This document shows, one piece after another, positions 25,822 through 37,474 of a stretch of DNA of 64,000 bases. The position numbers were made by a program, and so were the translations under genes. This DNA comes from Varanus komodoensis. Its lineage: Eukaryota; Chordata; Lepidosauria; Squamata; Varanidae. Where the stretch lies: the NCBI RefSeq assembly GCF_004798865.1, contig NW_025335854.1, forward strand, positions 9,444,951 through 9,508,950. Reading direction: 5' to 3'. The notes beneath the pieces were generated by a model, which saw only the letters and a list, made by a program, of their open reading frames with translations, made no database searches and had not been told where the DNA came from. Within the stretch, counting starts at the first letter, position 1; every line of letters begins with the position of its first letter.

Positions 25822-26041
25822 GGCTCGCGATGGGCGCCGCGCCTTCGCCCCGTCGCTCCTTCGGGCCGGAAGAGCGCGGCCGCGACCACTCCCACATCCG
25901 GGCCGGCGAGGGCCCGCCCCCTAGAAACGACCAATCGGCCCGCGCAGAACGGGCTCGCGCCGCCGAGTGGGCCGCTGGGAGGCCGATTTTAAAAAGCGGC
26001 GGGGCCGTTGCTCCTCAGCCGCTGGCGGCGGGCCTCTCCCG

Positions 26042-29000
26042 ATGGCGCAGGCTCAGGTGAGGCGCGGCGCGGCGCGATTCCCTGGGCCTCCCTGGCGAGG
26101 GGGGCTCGTCCTCACCGCGGGGGTGGTGTCGTGCGCGCGGCCTTTATGCCCCGCCCTTTCCTTCTGCGGCAGATCCCCAGGCGGCTTACAAGGTTCCCCG
26201 AGTCTCCATGCCGTCCTCGCAACAACAACCCTGCGAGGCGGTTCAAGCTGAGAGCCTGCCGAGTTTTCTCTCTCGGCCATGTGGAGAGAAGGACCCCGGG
26301 GCCCACACTCCGGTCGCTGCGCCCCGCGAGGTCCAGCACCCGTCCGTGAGATGCGCTAGGCTGAGAATCCGTGACTGCCCCGGGTTCACCCAGCGAGCTT
26401 CATGGCAGCCTCTGTGCCGCACTAGCTGTGACCACAGTCGGGCTGACAGCCCATGACTGGCTCAGAGTCACACGGGGAGCTTCATGGTGGGAGCGGGGAC
26501 TAGAGCCCAAATCCCCTGGATCCCTAGTTCAGCGCTGTAGCTACTACACACGCTCCCATTTCGGGTAGAGGCTTCCCTATTTGGGCACCAAAGATTCAGA
26601 ATAGTAGAGTCGGAAGGGGCCAGGAAGGCCATCGGGTCCAACCCCCTGCTGGTGCAGGACACCAAGTCACATCCTCCCACTCAGGTGGCTGCCCAGTTTC
26701 CCCTTGAATGTCTCCAGTGTGGGAGAGCCCCCCACCCATCCGGGCAGCCGGTCCCACTGCCGTATTGCTCTGGCAGTGAGGAAGCTTTTCCTGATGTCCA
26801 GCCTCAATCTAGGTTGTCACAGCTTAAATTGATTATTATACTCTGGCATCAGCAAGAAGAGATCCTGACAATCCAGCACAATAGACTGCTGAAGGGATGG
26901 TCTGTGCGCTCTGTTTCCCCACAGAGCAATAAGAGAGGTGTTAGTCCAACATGCCCAGTAATGGAGAAGCTAATCTTACCTGCCTGAAAAGAGAAAATGT
27001 CACATTATATACATGGATTAAACGGTCAAGAAATTCCTATATCACCACAGAAACTGGCTATATATGTTCAGACTAGGACCATCTAATGACTCCCATCTAA
27101 TAACCGAAGGTGGCACTGCAGGCTTCCAGCACATGAACAAAATTTAATTAAAACTAAAATGTATTTCATAAACTGAGAGATTCATACCGCTAGGGTTCCT
27201 TTAACATGCATATCAAGTTTCATAGTCTTGATGCTTTCATGCAGACACATCTTACTGTTGTAGATAAAAGAGTTTGACATTTGTTTCCTGTGGCCTTTTG
27301 ATGGCTAATCTACCAGTATTTGCAGGATGGTAGCACTTCTGACTCCAGGAGAGTGACTGCTGTTGGAGGAAAAACTACAGACCATGGAGTGAATTTCACT
27401 ACCACTGCGTATGTTTCAAGAGGCGTCCTGTCCCTCAGGAGGGGCAATATGTTTGGCCAGACTCCAGTTAAGAGAATAATTCCGCAGACTTCTCATCTGG
27501 AAGTAAGTTTTTGATGGATCTGATATAACTGGTGTTGTGCTTGACAGTGAAGTAGCCTTTGATCTGATGTTTCAGTATTACAGCAGCACAAATGAAGGAA
27601 AGAAAACTAGGGTAATTGTAAGAATTTGCCTGTTAGAAGAAGCTGAAAATTCTGGGCCATCATGGACTAGTAAAAAAAAGGTGCAACAATAAAAATATTA
27701 TTGCAATGGGAGAAAACACCATTGAAAGTTCTACTACTTTCGGTTGTACATTTTTTGTGGGACCAAACATATCCTGACAATCTTCAGTGCTTGGAAAATC
27801 ATTGATCTAAGTGATATGAGTTAACCTTTAGAATGGGGTGAGCAGCATGTGACCCTTACTGTGGTCTTTGCTGCTTCTTTGTGCCTTCCAAATTAAAAAC
27901 AAAACATCTTGCCTCCAATGGCATGTGTTGCAGCTATGAAACACTGAAAGGGTAAAATGCAGCTTGCAAATCGGCTAAAGGAAACCATGATAGCGCCTTC
28001 TAGCACTATGGAGGTGGTTGCCCTCAACTTGCAGCAGGAAATTGGAGTCTGGGGCCTTTCGTCTTTTGGGAGAGACTCTCCATGAGCTAAAGCAGGACTG
28101 GGTGGGGAGGAATGGCCCCTGGACCTCTGGAAGTTGCCAGAGCTTATTGTGGGGCAAGCACCCACAAGTGCCCTAACTAGGATGAGCGTCCTCTGGCAAA
28201 CAGCACACTGACAGCAGACGTTTGACCAAGAGAGACTCCTGTACCTTATCTTCTCCATACCAGCCCAAACGAGAGGCCCCTGCTTTCCCCCATGCTCTTT
28301 GTGCATGCCGGAGGATGAATGGGAGGCAATTATGAATGCTCACAACTCGTGGCTGGTAAGCCAGACTGACATTCGTGGACCCTTATGGAGGGGTCAACTC
28401 ACTGTGATGACAGAGTAAGTGATCTTCCTGAATATAGGAATGGGAAAACCCCCACATCCATATAATCAATTTGCTATTTAGTTGAAAACTGGAATGCAGG
28501 AGCTAGAATTTGAAGCCATCTCCAGAAAAGTTAATGCTGCCCAATGATCACATTTTTTATTGTACTACTTAGTGTTTATATCATGTACTCAAGGTTAAAA
28601 TATTCTCACAACTAAATAAGTTTGGTCAGTACTTACAGCCTCCGTTGCATCATTTATGAAGGACTGAGGCTCAGAGTGGCTTGTCTAGAACCACCTAGTT
28701 GCTTGAGATCAGAACAGGATATACGGAGAGCATGGTGGTGGTAGTTTTTACAATTTCGACTCGTGCGTTTGATCATTTCTCAGCATCGCCCCAGCAGCCC
28801 AGCATTAGATAACAGCACACACAGGGGCCATGCGCATGCTTGGAAAGGAGTGGTGGCTCAGTAGCTGCAACTTGTCCGAGCTTTCGCATGGCCGGTCAGT
28901 GCACTGCCAAGGATATAGATATTTGCTTGGACTGGCTGTGAGTTGTTTTTTCTAAACTAAAACCTCAGCTTTCAGGTGTTATTGCAGTGTTGGCACTTTG

Positions 29001-32000
29001 CGATAAACAAGTGGGTTTTGGGTTGCAGTTTGGGCACTCGGTCTCTAAAAGGTTCGCCCTCACTGATCTAGAGTGAGTGTTGTAGCAATCATTTAAGTAG
29101 TCTCACACTGCTCTCATGGTTGGATACTAACAGTTCTAAACTTATTGACTATTGAGCAGCAGTTCTTCATAGCAATACTTCCTCTACTGCAGGAGTTATG
29201 ACTGGAAAATGTAGATTCTGAGCACTGCTTATCTGCAAGTATGAAACTAAAACTCTTCTTCTCATTCAAGGAAAATGCTGATCCTCAGGTAGCCTCGCTT
29301 CTTGGTAAGCAGTGGATCTTGTACAGTGTCACTCCTCTTTACAAGTTCTCTTACGGAAAGCTGAAGGAATATTCTAGACAGCTCAGCCTCTTTATTGCTG
29401 CTGAAAGGCAAAAGCGGCTTGCTGCAGAAGAAGATCCTGACCTTCCATTCACAGTGAAGTTCTCCTTACTCCCGGCATTGAAAGCCACAGAACAGGAACA
29501 ATTAGCAGTCCTCATTCAGGTTGGTAGTACAGTCCCTACCTTCTAGTACCTTAGGCTTGCTTTAACATCTGGGAAGGATAAGATTGCAGACAGACACTGT
29601 AAAAGTCAGTAAGTCATGATGATGTATCAGTCACTGGATTGTGAACTATGTTTCCTTTGGCACTAGGGATGCCTGGTAACAGGCTAATATGAGCCTTTCT
29701 GGAAAGGGCCAGAAGTCCGGCGTCTTTCTCACAGCTGCCAGCCAGCTGTCTGTGGAGAACTCATGGGCATGAATGAAGGCCATAGCCTGTCCCTGGTATT
29801 ACCCCCTAGCTCAACAACTGGTATTCAGGCTTTTGAACCTGTCTTCCATATAGCTGCTGTTAAACCTATTAACTATCTGCCCTACATGTGCTCAAGGTTG
29901 CAATTCTAAGTAATTTTTATGGAGCAAGTCCTTTTGTATTTAGTAAGTCCTGAGAAAATAGGATCAGTGTTAGCAGTTTCTCCATTGCTCACATTGTCTG
30001 AGCAGAAGGCTACCAATCTAGCACAGGCTGTAAAGACTTGTCGAAGAAAAATTGGGTGAATAACCCTGCTAAGCACGTCTTCTATAATTTTAACACATTA
30101 TTTGGATTCTAAATGTATATATTGTCAAGTAATTTTATATGCTTCACACGTACACACTGTCCACATGTGTGCATATACCTTTTTCCCTAGATCACACAGT
30201 GGACGCGGGTGGCGGCCGGAAATGCTGGAGAGAAAATAGTGTGGATGGGCTGGTTCTGTTGTACTGCTGGAGATGATATTTTTGAGGCGGTCGTGGAGGA
30301 TTTCACTTGCTTGCCTCTTTTCCTTGCAAATGGGGCAAAGGGCCTTTTTGACCTTGTCGAAGCCTGGCTGCAGGAGACCTTTGACTGTTGCTTAAGTCCC
30401 CTGCCTATCAGCCCCATCAATCTTGCCTGGATGGCTGCAATGTGGTCTGGTTGCAACACGGGCAGCCATAAGGCTGCAACAGAACTGACTTTCTCCGTAC
30501 CTTGCGCTGCCTACCCGCTGGATATTTCCTATGCCATCCATCCAGAAGATATAAAAGCCCTCTGGGATTCAATCCAGAGTATTCAGGGAGAAGTCCGTCA
30601 AGAAGAAGTGGAATTATTCATGGAGTGCCTGTACAGTCACTTTCATAGACATTTCAAAATCTATCTGTCAGCCACAAGATTGGTGAAAGTTTCTACCTCT
30701 GTAGCTTCAGTCCATTCCACTGGAAAAATAAAGGTATGATGCCTGGTTCACTTACCAGTAACAACTAGTTAAAGGGGGCTGTTTAAATGGTCCAGAAAGA
30801 ATTGTGCTTAATAATACCAGTGCCTGTTTGATTACATGCACAGTTGATTTCCTTCTGATAATGACAAACTGGAAATCACCTAAGCTGTTGTATACCTCAA
30901 ATAGTAGAGTATTTTAAGGATATCTAATTGTTTCAGAAACAGTGCAAAATGGGATTGCCAGCAAATATTTCAGAAACAACTATTCACAAGCCCCAGACTG
31001 CAGAGCTCCGGTTGAACTGTTCTTACCAGCTGGCCACTTGTATTTACGGGAAATGCTTTCCCAAGCCGCCTCTTGTCTAGCAGCTGCATCCACTCAATAG
31101 CAGACTTCCATTGTAGTTTTGTGCCACTTAGTTTCCTCGAGGAATGGGAGACAAAGAAGTAGATTCCTAGAAACCTGTAGGGAGGAGCAACCCATAGGCC
31201 TGTGGAGGAGAAAAGGGATCTAAATGGCCTTGGCTTAGTTTAAGCAGAAAGAATCTGGAAATGAATGGGGTGGGATGACATATAGAATCCACTAGTAGCT
31301 GATAATTTCCAGAAAAGTTGAAGTCAGGTGGATAAATGACTGTTGTGGGTGCAGATTTGAAATATATGTGGTATTTTCTTACCAAACCTCATTTTATTTC
31401 ACTATATATGAAAACATGAAATGAATTAATATTCTAATTAAATTCTACTGTTTTGTTGCATTTCAATTTAAAAAGGCATGCCTTTGTTTTATAAACAACC
31501 AGAAATGTTCTCAGATGGTAGTATAGCTTGTCTATTGGGGGGGGGGGAAGGATTAAAAAAGAAGCCATTAACATTGTAGGAAGCAAAACTAAGGTTTCAT
31601 TTGGACACAGAAACCATATACAGACTTCAGAAGACAGAATACTTACATAAACTGTAAACAGCTTATTTGTACTGGTGTGTTTCCAGGCATTCACATATTT
31701 TCATGCAGAAGGTGTAATCTGAGACCAGAGAATTGAGTGACTGCCATATGAGGGATTTGCCCTCAATTTTCAGAAGCAAAGTATATAAGACTCCCAAGTC
31801 CAGACTAAATATCTTAAGTTCTGCATTCTACATCATTAAAAGTATTTTTCCATTTTTCTTTGACTGATGCCTATTTAGGCTTAGATACTGAATTGCTTTA
31901 TTTGGCTGATCCCCACATCATTCTTGTGGACCTTTAACAGCAGATTTTGTGTGGAGAAAGGGCAGGCAGAAAAGCTCCATGCTGTTGTGTTTCAGGAAGG

Positions 32001-32921
32001 GGAAATAGGATACAAACATTATTAATACAGTCAAGCATAGTTCCAGTTCTGTCTTCTCCTACAGCACAGTGTAGTTTGATGGGGGGGCATAGGATTTGTC
32101 CCAGCAATGAGGTTCTACAATCTCAGAATCAGAAAGATGAACCCTGCTTTGCTCCCCTCAGAGGCAGTGCAGAAAGAACAGCACAGGTACCCCCTCAGGG
32201 ATGCAACTGGACCTCGGAGGAGACAGAAGGTGGTATGCTGGGGGAAGGAGAGAAGGCTGGGTCCATTCCCTTACTCTAATTTCTGTCAGCTTTCTAGCTT
32301 CTCTCCAGGCTGGTGCTCAGCATGGACAGACAAAAACAGCCGTCTAGAGAAAGTACATTGGGGAGGGCATGGTGGTGGCTATCGTGATAGCCATGCATTG
32401 GAGGCACATAAGCCTCCGAGTTTAGAGGCATACATGCATCTGCCTTAAGGGTGCATTGGATTGTGCCCTAAATTACTTTAGATCTAAGGTCAGAACTGTG
32501 AACTAGCTATGCAGCAATACGCTAAGATGCTTTGGAAAGTATTGGGTAATCAGTCAGAAATGTCATTGAATCTCTATTTAATTTCCCAATTTTTTTCGGA
32601 CCATGAGGGTGTAGGGAGGACTTTTTTCTTCTTTCTTTCCCGTCACCCTCATCTCTACTGCAAAGTAAGTTGTAAAACATCAAAGCATTGTAAATACATT
32701 ATTGAAATTTTGGAGTGTTTGACCTGTTTTATTGAGACACTGCAGGTTACCAACAGGAAAACAGTTAAAATTGACTGTCAGCTTAAATATTTTAGTTTAA
32801 TAAACTGAATTGTAAGATGCTTTAATCTTTCTGCAATTATCTTTGACAGATTCTTCATGCTCAACATCTGATAAGAGTTCTGGCACTACTGACGGAACTG
32901 GCAATTTCAAAGATACTGTGA
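26042..32921 (+). CDS. CENPL: Centromere protein L, 5 coding exons
   Basis: CENP-L pairs with CENP-N in the constitutive centromere-associated network that reads CENP-A chromatin and builds the inner kinetochore. Coding exons are 26042-26056, 27326-27502, 29271-29519, 30191-30733 and 32850-32921, all in phase 0, totalling 1056 nt or 351 aa (human 344). Exon 1 codes only MAQAQ. The N-terminal 60 residues are poorly conserved except TPVKRIIPQTSHLEENADPQ, which aligns with the human TPPRRKIPQ...DVDPQ segment. The conserved core includes LYKFSYGKLKEYSR, GWFCC, EDFTCLPLFLANGA, AIHPEDIKALWDS and LYSHFHRHFKIYLSATRLVK. The last exon codes 23 residues ending LTELAISKIL and a TGA. The ATG was chosen because it is the only one in exon 1 that splices in frame to exon 2. 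The gene looks intact. Confidence 0.95.
26145..26545 (-). mobile_element. MIR-like tRNA SINE (CORE-SINE), interrupted
   Basis: On the plus strand it reads CCCCGCCCTTTCC...GGCGGCTTACAAGG, then TCGCAACAACAACCCTGCGA, and ends with GGACTAGAGCCCAAATCCCC and CTACACACGC. This is the reverse complement of a squamate tRNA-derived SINE with an L2-type tail. The unit is longer than usual, with a duplicated or inserted middle near 26350-26470. CENPL intron 1. Confidence 0.65.
26597..26825 (-). mobile_element. CR1 LINE 3' end
   Basis: AGAGTCGGAAGGGGCC, GGCCATCGGGTCCAACCCCC, CCCTTGAATGTCTCCAG and CTTTTCCTGATGTCCAGCCT are the antisense CR1 3' signature shared by birds, turtles and squamates. It lies in CENPL intron 1, directly after a SINE. 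Confidence 0.85.
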
Positions 32922-33161
32922 TGGTGTTACACTTTTCAGCCTTAGCTAGAGACAATATATCAGCACAGAGGCGGACTGTAAGCTACATTTTCATATGAAA
33001 TTTTCTTTTATTGTTGACCTAAATTGTATTCAGATTTGCTATGTATGCAATATAAGGAGCCAAGCATTTCTGTCTTTCTGTTCAGGTGTCTGCTCTTGAC
33101 TAAAAACATTTAACACCTACTTAAACATATCGGAGATAATTAAAAAACACTATACCATACA

Positions 33162-33167
33162 AATAAA
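33162..33167 (+). terminator. CENPL polyadenylation signal AATAAA
   Basis: AATAAA follows the CENPL stop codon by about 240 nt, with CA cleavage candidates just downstream. Confidence 0.55.
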
Positions 33168-33411
33168 GCTATCTCAGGCATAATACAACTCCTACATCTT
33201 AAACTGTTTAGGCATTCAACCTTGCTCAATTAGTTCTGTTTGAACTCAGGTCAGGAGTTACTGAATATGACTTTACCTGTGAATTGGATCACTTGATCTT
33301 TGGTGTCACGTTAAGGCTTTCAGAGGAAGTTGGGTGTCCACCGAATCCATTTAACTATCCATCATTCACTATCTCTTTACTCTTGCATCTATCAGACAGA
33401 ATTATAAACTA

Positions 33412-33949
33412 CAGTGGTACCTCAGCTCACGAACGCCTTGGTTCACAAACAAATCGGGCCATGAACAAACATTTCTGAAAAATTTTGACTTGGTCGTGAA
33501 CACCACTTGGGTGGCGACCAAGATCGCAGCCATCTCTTCTTCCCCCGCCCCCCGCCCCCCGAGTGGGGAGATGGCCATGATCGCAGTTGCCTTCATGCAG
33601 GGAAGGCGTACGTGATCAGAGGCACGCTCCTGCAGAAAATACGGATGCAATCTCGGCCATCTCCCCCACCAACCAAGCGCACCGTTTGCGCCTGTCTCTC
33701 CCCCCACACCCCTCAGCACGCCGAGATGACAGCAGCAATCTCGGTTGTGCTTGGGGTGGGGGGAAGAGATGGCCGCGACCTTTGTTGTTGTCGCTTTGCT
33801 TCACATTTTTCTGATTTAAAAAATGGTTACAGGATGGATTAACCTTATTTACATTGAACCTTATGGGGAAATTTGACTTGGCTCACAACCAATTTGGGTC
33901 ATGACCAGAGTCCTGGAACAGATTAAGTTCATGAGCCAAGGTACCACTG
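33412..33949. mobile_element. Nonautonomous Tc1/mariner-like (Tigger-type) foldback element
   Basis: The 538-bp unit starts CAGTGGTACCTCAGCTCACG and ends with the near-complement CATGAGCCAAGGTACCACTG (20 of 23 terminal bases pair). It is flanked by TA at 33410-33411 and 33950-33951. The CAGTGGTACCTC start and TA duplications fit pogo/Tigger relatives. The GC-rich centre has a second inverted pair (33521-33545 with 33755-33785), so the whole element can fold back. No transposase is present. It sits between CENPL and KLHL20. Confidence 0.82.
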
Positions 33950-34016
33950 TACTTGCTTTTTATCTAAACTATCAAGAGGATGAAGGGTGGGTGGGCACAG
34001 CAACTATCTTGGGCCA

Positions 34017-34057
34017 GATTAAATATACGTGAATTTATACGATTAAATATACGTGAG
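34017..34057. repeat. 24-bp tandem duplication
   Basis: GATTAAATATACGTGA occurs at 34017 and again at 34041, exactly 24 bases later, separated by ATTTATAC. It is a simple local duplication. Confidence 0.75.
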
Positions 34058-35568
34058 TCATGACACAAATGGAACCTGCATCAAAATGTCGTCCTATGGA
34101 GTAGCGTCTGTACTAGTCCCAAGAAAACGCCTTTTTGCAGGGATGTTACTCAGTTCCAGGCCTACCCATTTTGTCTTGCGTTTACTTCCACATTCCACAT
34201 TCTGTGGCCACTGACCATGCTCCGCCTCACCAGTCTCCTCTTCTGCTAGTGCTTTTTCACTAGGTTTTTTGAACATTTACAAACCTTTGTTTCCCCCAAC
34301 CCTGTCTGTGCTATTTTGGCTACATAAACAATAGCACTTATGCCTAAAAGCTGAAATAGAACGGATTGTGATTACAGTTCCCAAGCGATTTGTCTCTTAC
34401 TTGGTATGACTAAAATCTACAATTAACTCTTATGCAGCAGGCCTGTTTTGTCTTTCAGCAGAGTGACAGGCATGTGTTAAGACCGTCTGCTTTCTGATAT
34501 TAAGAGCTATAGCTTGAATTTTATTGGGCCAACAGTCCCTCCTTTCTCATTGGGTACAAAACAGAAAAGCTATGCACAGAATGGCATGTTGGAAGAGGTC
34601 CTCCTAGTTCATAGAGCATGCATTATTTCATTGCAAGGTACGTGTGAACCGAGTCTTTGCAGTGCTCCATTCTGTTACATTCTGCTTCTGTTGATGGGAG
34701 GATACAGCTTACTCTGGCCAGTAGTGTTCCTGTCCTTGATAGTAAGGGTCTTTCTTTGCCCTGTAATGTTAAAACTGGAGCTGGTAATAGGAATAGATTT
34801 GAATAATAATTGGCCCAAATAATTACTTGCTTTCCTATGGTATAAAGGTTTAGGGGGATGTGAAAGTACTTAGCTGGCTCTTTTCCTTTTCGGGTTTAAA
34901 AAAGCTGTTCAACAACTGAGGGAGAAGATTAATACAAAATACTGATATAATTAATACGTGGTGCTAAAAGCAGACTTTAGTGGATTAATTCAAAAATTTA
35001 GTTGTGGCAGGAAAGATTGGATATTGATCCCTGAATTTTTACAATCTATCTGCAGCTAACTGTCCCATAACTTTTGAGTTAGCAACTAGAAAAACCCATT
35101 TTCCTTTGGGAGAATAAGCACATGCATCATGTAGGCAGTGAGTTGCAAGACTTTAGGAATAGTCTAATTATAGCTTTTTTGCCCTTGAGGCAGTGCAGCG
35201 TGTAAATGTAGAGGAAATGGGCAAAACTAATTCCTTTTTAGCTACAGTGTTTAAGTTCACACACGCAGGACATCACCTCTTCCCAATCAAGTGCTGTAAC
35301 ATCTGAACTGTAGGGGATGAAAGCAGCAGCCACCCAGGAAAGCAAGGATTGAGGGAAGTGTGTTTCAAGAAATGGAGGGGAAGAGAAGGAAAGGAGGCAC
35401 AGCGGGGATGGCTGCCCTCTGGAAATGATTGCTGGCATACTGATCTGCAGTAACCTGCCAAAGATTTTGAGTGTTAAAAGGAACAGAAAGCAAGTTTTAT
35501 AAATGGAGTGCAAAATATAACTAGGTTCTTTCAGCTGAGTAATGACAGAAGAGAACACTCATTAAGAT

Positions 35569-35574
35569 TTTATT
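35569..35574 (-). terminator. KLHL20 polyadenylation signal
   Basis: TTTATT on the plus strand is AATAAA for KLHL20. It would give a 3' UTR of about 1.9 kb (37474 to about 35550). Nearer alternatives cannot be excluded. Confidence 0.5.
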
Positions 35575-37474
35575 AAGGTAACACTATTTATACAAGTTAA
35601 CATGCTAGAAAAAGCATAAATGATATGTAAACAATTGTTTACAGAATACTTTTTCTTTGTAAAGGTGCAAATGTTCAAAATGTAAACACAAGAATGCCAA
35701 CCTTCGGGGCAAAAGGGCTGATCACCTTTGTAGTGTTTCCTGACAATCCATTTGTGTTGACTCTGTTTCCCCCAAATCTACCCAATGACACTGAAGATGA
35801 ATTTCCTAAACAAAGCTACTTCTTAAGAAAGGAGATGGTGACACAACAGTTTCATGTGCATTCCTTTTTTCAAAGCATGTTGCCCACCAAGCCCAAAGCA
35901 GCACAGTAGCTCCCCTTTCTGGTGCCTGCTTGGGAGGGACCACAGGACCAGATTTGTGAACAGTCAGAAACCATAAATGATGTCCTGCATTCAACCAGTT
36001 GGGACATGCATAGTTGCTCTTTCCCTTTAAACCCACTAATTCAGATGCAACAGCAGCATCTCGGTGAAAAACCTTTTGCGTTTACAACCCATTGAGCTTG
36101 TAAGGCTGCAGACCTGATAACCGGCTTAGCTTTCTCAAGGGAAATGGAACGATGCTTTATGGGTTGAGGTGGTAGTCCAAACAAAGTCACAATGTTCATA
36201 TTGTAAACCTAACTAATCCTAAACTTGTCCTCATTATGCCTTGGAATCCAGAAATTTAGACACCTTTCAGACCAAGAACATCACCTAAGGCAAGTGCTCT
36301 GAAGGACCTATTACTTAAAGAAAAAAACAATGTACTGCTTTTAACAGAGGACTTCCTCCTTTAATCCAAGCAACTGTAAGACTACAGTTCAGATTTGTGC
36401 GGCTGTACTAGAATAAAACTAGTTCATGCTCCCGCTATAACGAAGTGGAGAAGTACAAAGCATATGCCATTTGTGAGCCCAAAAGCGACAGGAAAGACAC
36501 AATCCACAAGCAGGTTCTGCTAAGCAAGTCCTGCTGAACTGAATAGGAACAGGGCATGAGTATCGCTATGCTTTTGCATTGCTCCCTGTCAGCTCAGAGA
36601 CGCTTGTGCTGAAGAACATTCTGGTAGGCTGCATCCAAAGTTTCTTGCATGTCTAGTCCTTGTTGCAGTGACTGAAGAGTGCTATGGATTTTACACCTTT
36701 GCTCATACTGCACTTCTTCCAAGAACACATTGGACTACTCTGTACTTTTTCAAAGCTCTTAGCTACAGACCAAACCTCACAAACAGCTTCCATCTAGAAA
36801 GTAGTGTGGTCGCGGGTCAAAATATTAAGTGGGAAAAAATTACAACATTTTATCATGGTATCAAAAATATATGGTACAAATTAAGTGGAGCAAATCTCAG
36901 CATACAGAAAAGTGTGTCCAAAGTGTCAGTGGTGTCAAGTTATATTTAAGCAAAATCCAACACTTCTGCTGCCCAAGCTGTTTGGAAATGAGTGGGCTCT
37001 ACATGACTTGCAGTCGTTTGAATGAGGCAAGTGCAGAAAATGATCCTGCTGGATTATATTCTCTAAAGAAGTCCAGATTCAGAGAAACGTGTTTCTTTCA
37101 ATTGAGCAAATACCTTGTTGTCCACCTCTCAGTGGGCTCCTCTGACAGAACCAATGTACACCTTGAGGTCTGATGTCATTGCTTAGAGTAACACTGAATT
37201 CCAGTTTGCTTGAAAAGACAATAAAATTGCTATGGGGTGACAGACAAGGAAAACTGTGTATGTTCCAGGTAGTTTTCTGGAGGTTATCCGTGGTCTTCTG
37301 CAGCTGAAGTAGAGGAGGGGAAATATGCTTGCAACATCATTATAGTCCCATAGGAAGAGGCACCAGCGAAGAATACAAGTGTGATCTCAGTTTACTAGAG
37401 CCTCTGAGGGCTCGGAACTCACCAAGCTAGCCAGTTTCAATAGGAATGAACATAGGATTTCTCCCATTGGCTTT

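Larger units (their letters stand above)
33181..35549. other. Convergent intergenic region CENPL / KLHL20
   Basis: Apart from the foldback transposon at 33412-33949 and a 24-bp tandem duplication at 34017-34057, I recognise no gene here. A hydrophobic open frame at 34514-34822 has no splice context or known homology and is treated as chance. Confidence 0.5.

Noticed and set aside
34514-34822. 102-aa hydrophobic open frame between CENPL and KLHL20
   Set aside because: No splice signals, promoter or recognised family; expected by chance in this length of DNA.
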